In this document: positions 41,182 to 45,469 of the stretch, in pieces
Numbering within the stretch: the first letter of the stretch is position 1
Layout: each line of letters begins with the position of its first letter
Assembly (NCBI GenBank): GCA_046703825.1
Contig: JBJKSO010000050.1
Location: forward strand, 1-45,469
Source of the DNA: JBJKSO01 sp046703825
Lineage (GTDB): Bacteria; Chloroflexota; Dormibacteria; Aeolococcales; Bog-877
Length of the DNA stretch: 45,469 bases
Direction of reading: 5' to 3'
The notes under the pieces: generated by a model
What the model was told of the DNA's origin: nothing
The model's database searches: none
Seen by the model: the letters and a program-made list of their open reading frames with translations, nothing else
Translations under genes and position numbers: made by a program

Positions 41182-41927
41182 GCGGGCTGTCCCTTGACCG
41201 CGGCCGCACCCCGGCGCACAGCCTGAATCGCGATGTAGGTGAGCAGGCCAAACGCGGCGATCAAGCCCAGGATCGACAAGTCTGACCCGGGCCAGTGAAC
41301 TCCAGCCCCTTCACCGCTCCAGAAGGTCCCGAAGCTCACCAGCATCACCCCCACTCCCATCTTGAGCGTGTTCTCGGGCACCTCGGACAGCTGGCGCGCC
41401 ACCACCAGACCGATGGCACCGATCACGACGATGGCAGCGACGGCGGCGATCGCAGCCAGCGCCAGCCGGCCCGAGCTTGCGCCCAGCGTAAGCACGATCA
41501 GAACGACCTCCATACCCTCCAGGAAAACTCCCTTGAAGGCGATCACGAAGCCGGTGGCGTCTCGGCCTGCGCCAGACTTCGGTATCGACGAGAGGCGGGC
41601 CACCTCTCGGCTGTAGATGGCGTTCTCATCCTTCATCGCCTTGACTCCGCCGGAACGAAGCACCGCCTTGCGCAGCCACTGCAGCCCCAGAACTAGTAAA
41701 AGCGCGCCGACCACGAGCCTCAACAGGAAGATCGGGACGTAGTGGACCAGCGCCGGCCCGGCTGCCGCCACTATCGCGGCGAGAAGCACCACAGCGACGG
41801 CGGAGCCCTCCAGCGCAGAGCGCCAGCCACGAGTCGCGCCGGCGGCTAGGACGATGGTCAAGGCTTCCACCATCTCGACAGCGCACGCCGCAAAGACCGC
41901 GAGCGCCAGCAGAATCGAACTAGTCAA
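41178..41927 (-). CDS. COG4280-like membrane protein with paired acidic motifs
   Basis: This 249-aa protein has about seven membrane helices. An acidic EMVEALTIVLAAG motif in the first helix and a matching FLEGMEVVLIVLTLG near residue 135 suggest an internal duplication with ExxE-type motifs, as in metal transporters such as FTR1 and GDT1. It resembles COG4280-type proteins, whose function is unknown. The central loop (GGVKAMKDENAIYSREVARL) is charged. It starts 15 bp after the ChrB-like gene and overlaps the small membrane protein gene. Confidence 0.75.
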   Translation of the reverse strand: MTSSILLALAVFAACAVEMVEALTIVLAAGATRGWRSALEGSAVAVVLLAAIVAAAGPALVHYVPIFLLRLVVGALLLVLGLQWLRKAVLRSGGVKAMKDENAIYSREVARLSSIPKSGAGRDATGFVIAFKGVFLEGMEVVLIVLTLGASSGRLALAAIAAVAAIVVIGAIGLVVARQLSEVPENTLKMGVGVMLVSFGTFWSGEGAGVHWPGSDLSILGLIAAFGLLTYIAIQAVRRGAAAVKGQPA

Positions 41928-41942
41928 GTGCGTCTCCCATGC

Positions 41943-42695
41943 TCAAAAGATCACCGATACCCCACCCTCTTCCGGTGGTTCGTCAGCCGAGCGCAGCACC
42001 GTGAGGGTGTCGGCACCGCTCATCCGGGCCGATCCGGAGTCATCCCCGGCCGCGCGTTGCTGCTCACCCCGGCCCGTCTGCTGGGCTTGATGGATCTGAT
42101 AGACGTGCAGCTCGAAGCCTTCGAGCATCTGCTCGCAGCGTGCCACCCAGGCCTCGGCCTCCGAGCGCCCGGGCGAGTCGAAGAGGTCGCGCTCGCGAAT
42201 CCGGGTGAGCCAGGCGACGATCTTTTCGAAGTCGGCCCGAATCTCCTCCGCCTCTTCGTAGGTGAAGTTCTTCCTGAACGTCTCGAACTCGATCTCCCTC
42301 TGAAAGTCGACCTCGCAGTTCTCGACTATCTCGTCGTACTGCTTGGCGGCCTGGGCGCGAAACTCGCTGACCAGCTTGTCCCACTCTTCAGACGGCAGAT
42401 TTCTCAGGGGCAGCAGGTGGTAGGTCCCCCCGCTCTCCTCTATCTTGGCCAGCACCGGCGCCAACGCCTTTCGGGTGCGGGCTGACTCGGGGAAGACGCA
42501 GACGGACTGCTGCAGGTACACCGCCCCGAGCTTCTTCAGCTGCCGCCAGACCGCGACCCGGTTGGCGGTCGGCCGGGCGGGCACTCGGTAGACGACAAGC
42601 ACGAACGCCTGCCGCCGGCCACGATCGGCGCTCAAGTCCGTGCTGGGCGGGTTGAGCAGGGGTACCGGCATCGGGTTTTGACCCCGATCACTCAC
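41943..42695 (-). CDS. ChrB N-terminal-domain protein
   Basis: This 250-aa protein matches the ChrB_N domain: FVLVVYRVPARPTANRVAVW, then LKKLGAVYLQQSVCVFPES and GGTYHLLPLRNL near residues 30-100. A long helical charged part follows, rich in Glu and Lys (about 105-195), and the tail is disordered. ChrB proteins are linked to chromate resistance and sensing, but no chrA is present here. Starts GTG 42695 or ATG 42671 are possible. It leads a unit with the COG4280-like and small membrane genes. Repeated AGTG/CACT elements lie just upstream near 42685-42725. Confidence 0.75.
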   Translation of the reverse strand: MSDRGQNPMPVPLLNPPSTDLSADRGRRQAFVLVVYRVPARPTANRVAVWRQLKKLGAVYLQQSVCVFPESARTRKALAPVLAKIEESGGTYHLLPLRNLPSEEWDKLVSEFRAQAAKQYDEIVENCEVDFQREIEFETFRKNFTYEEAEEIRADFEKIVAWLTRIRERDLFDSPGRSEAEAWVARCEQMLEGFELHVYQIHQAQQTGRGEQQRAAGDDSGSARMSGADTLTVLRSADEPPEEGGVSVIF

Positions 42696-42893
42696 TGTAG
42701 TGCAACACTCATTTCAGCATAACACTTGTTACCGCCGCGCGGCCAGGCGCCCGGCGACCCTGGGCACACCAGGCTAGGTTGGCGAGTCCCAAGACCGGAG
42801 TCGGCCACCTCGCACCCTCCGGTGATCGACCGCGGGGCGCACCGCCAGCACCAGGCCAGAGCCCGATGCTGACGGCACGCACTGAGGGCCGAT

Positions 42894-44711
42894 TTAGGAA
42901 CTCATCGACCAGTACTGCGGGTAGATGTTGAGATTCGGATCCTGGGGCAGGGTGCCCTTCAGGTGTGGCGAGATCACGGAGTACTGATACGGGTAGTTTG
43001 GCTCCCAGAGAACCGGCAGCGATGTAGCCGAGTACTGGGCGAGCGCGTCCACCGCGGTCCGCGAGTTGCTGAGGTTGGCCGCCGCCATCAGCGCGTTCAT
43101 GTGGGCATTGGCATACCCCTCAGGGTCATTGGACGCACCCGGGGTGAACCATTGGGTTGGGGTCGGCAGGTACTCCGGCGAGTAGGTAGCCGTGACTCCC
43201 GGCTCACCCACGTTGACCAACTGCCAGGTGCAGCCGGTGTTGTTGTTCTGGCACGGGACCAGCATGCCGAAGATCCCGTTCACTGATCTCTGCTGGATCA
43301 CCACCTTGATCCCAACCTTGGACCAGCTGGACACCATGGATTCCACCTCTGAAGTGAACGGCACCGAGCCGGTGGCGGTCTGCTGCACGAAGGAGAGACT
43401 CTGTCCCGCCGCTATGCCCGCGCCGCAGTTGGTTGGCCCAGTCCCCGGACTCTCGCAGGTGTCGACGCCACCCGGAACCACCTTCCAGCCGTGGGAGCTC
43501 AGCAAGTGCTTGGCGCGACTCACGCTGTACGGGTAGGGGTTGTGACGGAGTGCTGCATTTAGGAAGCTGCTGGTCGGGTTCAAGGGGATCGGGCTATAGG
43601 TGGGGAATGCCAAGTTGTGGTAGATGTCCTTCACAATCTGCGGCTGATTGACGAGTGACTGCATCGCTTGGCGGAAGTACAGCTGCTTGAAGATAGGTCC
43701 GTCCGTCTTGTTGGAGTAGTTGAGGAAGAACAGGTTGAGTCCAAAGTCCGGCCACTTGACCAGCTTGTAGCCACGCGAGGTGAAGTACTTGGCTTGGGTG
43801 ATGTCCTCGGGCGGCAGGTAGCCATAGTCGATCTGGCCCGCCCGCAGGGCGTTGAACTCCGCAGTTGAGCTGGTGAAGGGCAGCTCCTCCAGCTTGGCGA
43901 TCTTGGGCTTTCCGGGCCCGGTGTAGTCCTTATTGGGGACAAAGGTGGCGGCCCCGGTGGACGGGCTGAACGACTTGAGCCGGAATGGCCCGTCGACCAC
44001 ATTCCACAGCGGACTGTTGCCATACGTCGATTCCTTGCTGGCAACACCGTTGATGTACTTGAAGACCGCAACCGCTCCCGAGTGGGACATGTCGTAGTTG
44101 CCGATCGGCCCGGAGCTGGAGGTCCGATCCCAGGCGTACTGGGGAATCGGCACGATCTGGCTGAGCTGGTCATAGAGGATGAAGTCGTGGGCGTACGCCT
44201 TGTTGAACGTGAGGCTGAAGGTGTAGGGCTTCGACCCCGGGAAGCTCATGGAGGTGATGTTGTCCGGGATGCCGCCGGGAATGTAGCCCCAGTAGAAGTC
44301 CCTCTCCGCGAAGAGCAGGTTCATCCAGAACTGCACGTCGCGGTTCGTGATCGGCTTGCCCCCCGGCCACTTGAACCTGCGGTTCAGGGTCATGGTGACG
44401 GTCTTACCGCCATTGGAGTAGACGGGCGGTCCCGCCAGGCTCTCGTGGTAGTTGATCGTGGGCTGGCCGTTGATCCCGTACCAATAGAGGGGGCGCCACA
44501 TGAAGTTGATGAACTGGAAACCATCCACGTTGTTGGAGATGGCTCCATTGAGGAAGGGGCTGATGTAAGTGGGAACGGTGCCCACCGGGAGGGCGAAGGT
44601 CACCGTCCCGCCCTTCGAGGCTTGGTGAGTCGGGCTGAGAGCGGCGCCGCAACCCGCCATGAATATGGCCAGCAGCGCCCCGACGGCGGCAATGATCCTG
44701 TTCGCGTTCAT
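42894..44711 (-). CDS. Family-5 solute-binding lipoprotein, copy 2
   Basis: This protein, also 605 aa, has a lipoprotein signal (MNANRIIAAVGALLAIFMAGC, Cys21 after the N-region) and is a clear paralogue of copy 1 along its whole length, for example GGTVTFALPVGTVPTYISPF, GKPITNRDVQFWMNLL, YGYLPPEDITQAKYFTSRG, the cysteine insert DTCESPGTG...NCGAGIA and the C-terminal IYPQYWSMSS. It faces the opposite way from copy 1. No permease is nearby. The ATG at 44711 has the same GGGGGAGA-type site as copy 1. The ligand is unknown; peptides are the family default. Confidence 0.9.
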   Translation of the reverse strand: MNANRIIAAVGALLAIFMAGCGAALSPTHQASKGGTVTFALPVGTVPTYISPFLNGAISNNVDGFQFINFMWRPLYWYGINGQPTINYHESLAGPPVYSNGGKTVTMTLNRRFKWPGGKPITNRDVQFWMNLLFAERDFYWGYIPGGIPDNITSMSFPGSKPYTFSLTFNKAYAHDFILYDQLSQIVPIPQYAWDRTSSSGPIGNYDMSHSGAVAVFKYINGVASKESTYGNSPLWNVVDGPFRLKSFSPSTGAATFVPNKDYTGPGKPKIAKLEELPFTSSTAEFNALRAGQIDYGYLPPEDITQAKYFTSRGYKLVKWPDFGLNLFFLNYSNKTDGPIFKQLYFRQAMQSLVNQPQIVKDIYHNLAFPTYSPIPLNPTSSFLNAALRHNPYPYSVSRAKHLLSSHGWKVVPGGVDTCESPGTGPTNCGAGIAAGQSLSFVQQTATGSVPFTSEVESMVSSWSKVGIKVVIQQRSVNGIFGMLVPCQNNNTGCTWQLVNVGEPGVTATYSPEYLPTPTQWFTPGASNDPEGYANAHMNALMAAANLSNSRTAVDALAQYSATSLPVLWEPNYPYQYSVISPHLKGTLPQDPNLNIYPQYWSMSS

Positions 44712-44864
44712 GGCAGATCTCCCCCGGCATCACCGCTCGCGGCCACCGTCTTCACTGCCGGGGCTGCAGCAAGCCTCGACAACCCCCCGTCTGACGACGC
44801 ACCGAGGGCTCGACGTGGTACCGGCAGCAGCTCCCGCCAATTCCGGCGGTGTAATTATCGCGCT

Positions 44865-44893
44865 GGTGTAGCACACGTTTCACCGACTGTCAA
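44865..44893 (-). promoter_or_regulatory. Promoter of solute-binding lipoprotein copy 2
   Basis: On the minus strand a perfect TTGACA (44893-44888) is followed after 17 bp by TACACC (44870-44865). The two promoters of the paralogous genes share TTGACAGT. The leader here is about 145 nt, much longer than in copy 1. Confidence 0.5.
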
Positions 44894-45012
44894 GTGCCGG
44901 ACCCCATTTGGGAGCGGCCCCGAGTTCAGGAGGACGGCTGGCGCCCCGTCCCGGGGCGTCGGGAGGAGCAGCCGTCCAGGCGGCGTCGGCCCTGCCCGGC
45001 TGCACTGAACCA

Positions 45013-45321
45013 AGGCGAGTCAAGCCCGTGCTACCCGGTTCCGAGGGCCGCCCGCCTCTCGATGTGCTCCAGCCGACCAGGTGGCCCGCCGGCCCGGAGC
45101 CGGAAGCTGCCCGATCGGGTGCAGGACCTCGGGCCGCTGGTGCTCCAGCTGCCGAGGGCCGACTTCGTCAACACGGGATTGGCAGCTTCACGCAGCCGTC
45201 AACCGAGGAGTTGCGTGAGGACTACCTCCGGCGTTGCAGCCAAGCTCTGCCCGAGCGAGGACAGATCGGCGTATTCAATCCCTCCTACTACGAAGGGGGC
45301 ACGTGTGCCTGTCAAGCGTGA
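45013..45321 (+). pseudogene. Decayed polyphosphate kinase 2 (PPK2-family) gene
   Basis: The frame reads RRVKP near the start, then loses similarity, then SFTQPSTEELREDYLRR near 45184-45235 and LPERGQIGVFNPSYYEG near 45248-45300. These match the PPK2 blocks VTSFKxPSAEELxHDYLWR and LPERGEIGIFNRSHYEDV. The Walker A region (GMDTSGKDGT) that should lie between is missing, and after YYEG the frame ends in TGA. The catalytic core is thus destroyed. The pattern of matches in order is good, though the relic is short. Confidence 0.6.
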
Positions 45322-45368
45322 TAGGCGCAGCGCCACCGAGATCCACCTCGAGAGGCAAGGGGTGCGGT

Positions 45369-45423
45369 GGGGGGGGGGGGGGGGGGGGGGCCGCGGCCCC
45401 CCCCCCCCCCCCCCCCCCCCCCC
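45369..45423. repeat. Poly-G/poly-C low-complexity stretch, probable artefact
   Basis: A run of 22 G (45369-45390), then CCGCGG, then 27 C (45397-45423) forms an almost perfect inverted homopolymer pair 50 bp from the window end, followed by more C-rich sequence. Such runs are typical of sequencing or assembly artefacts at contig ends and should not be read as biology without checking. Confidence 0.8.
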
Positions 45424-45469
45424 GCCCGCCCGACCCCCCCCATCCGGATATCACCGCCCCGCCTGCGCA

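Noticed and set aside
45369..45423. Poly-G/poly-C pair as a G-quadruplex or recombination signal
   Set aside because: Contig-end position and homopolymer nature make an artefact more likely.
1..45469. CRISPR array, prophage or insertion sequence
   Set aside because: No regularly spaced repeats with spacers, transposase or integrase motifs or phage structural genes were seen.

Overview
This window is high-GC DNA with many GTG and TTG starts, short or overlapping gene junctions and dense gene packing. The gene content is actinobacterial in flavour: an inositol-1-phosphate synthase, phosphatidylinositol-phosphate synthase and PimA-type mannosyltransferase operon, PucR-type and AraC-type regulators, a GT87-like membrane mannosyltransferase and a CoxG-like protein. 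A member of Actinomycetota or of a related high-GC lineage such as Dormibacterota is the best guess; this is inference, because no rRNA or ribosomal protein gene is present.

Layout. 1-5393: the tail of an unknown gene, a CoxG-like protein, a TDT-family anion transporter, then a tight minus-strand run purE-purK-holB-ricT. 5394-11466: a decayed catalase gene, a small membrane ORF coupled to an aldo/keto reductase, a beta-lactamase-fold serine hydrolase, a VOC protein and an alpha/beta hydrolase. 11467-19855: the most coherent block, a minus-strand phospholipid operon in transcription order: ArsR-type regulator, ino1, two LpxL-type acyltransferases, PimA-like mannosyltransferase, PIP synthase, a possible broken small gene, pgsA, an NAD-dependent SDR and a PlsC-type acyltransferase. 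The first five junctions overlap or nearly touch. A threefold 15-bp repeat sits at the start of the regulator and may be its operator.

19948-25719: a hypothetical membrane-anchored protein, a zinc-type MDR dehydrogenase, a divergent PucR-type regulator, a small membrane protein, an FNT-family channel with an apparent CTG start, and an APH(6)/hydroxyurea-type kinase. 26184-32381, minus strand: an M19 dipeptidase of unusual base composition, preceded by the relic of a peptide-binding protein gene, an S9 prolyl-oligopeptidase-type peptidase, a VOC protein, an AraC-type regulator and a GT87-like glycosyltransferase. 32471-36195: DNA-3-methyladenine glycosylase I, an ABC-2 exporter whose ATPase gene has an amber codon exactly at the Walker A lysine, and a GNAT acetyltransferase.

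36196-45469: two inverted paralogous 605-aa family-5 solute-binding lipoproteins, each with a TTGACAGT promoter and no permease genes nearby. Between them lie a possible structured RNA in the convergent gap, a VIT1/CCC1 metal transporter with candidate operators, an aspartoacylase-like deacylase, and a ChrB-like / COG4280-like / small membrane protein cluster. The window ends in a decayed PPK2 gene and a long poly-G/poly-C stretch that looks like a contig-end artefact.

A recurring theme is gene decay. Fragments of catalase, PPK2, a family-5 binding protein and perhaps a SRPBCC protein and a membrane-fusion protein lie in the gaps, and one ABC ATPase is interrupted by a single nonsense codon. 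The relics were recognised from remembered family motifs, not by a search.
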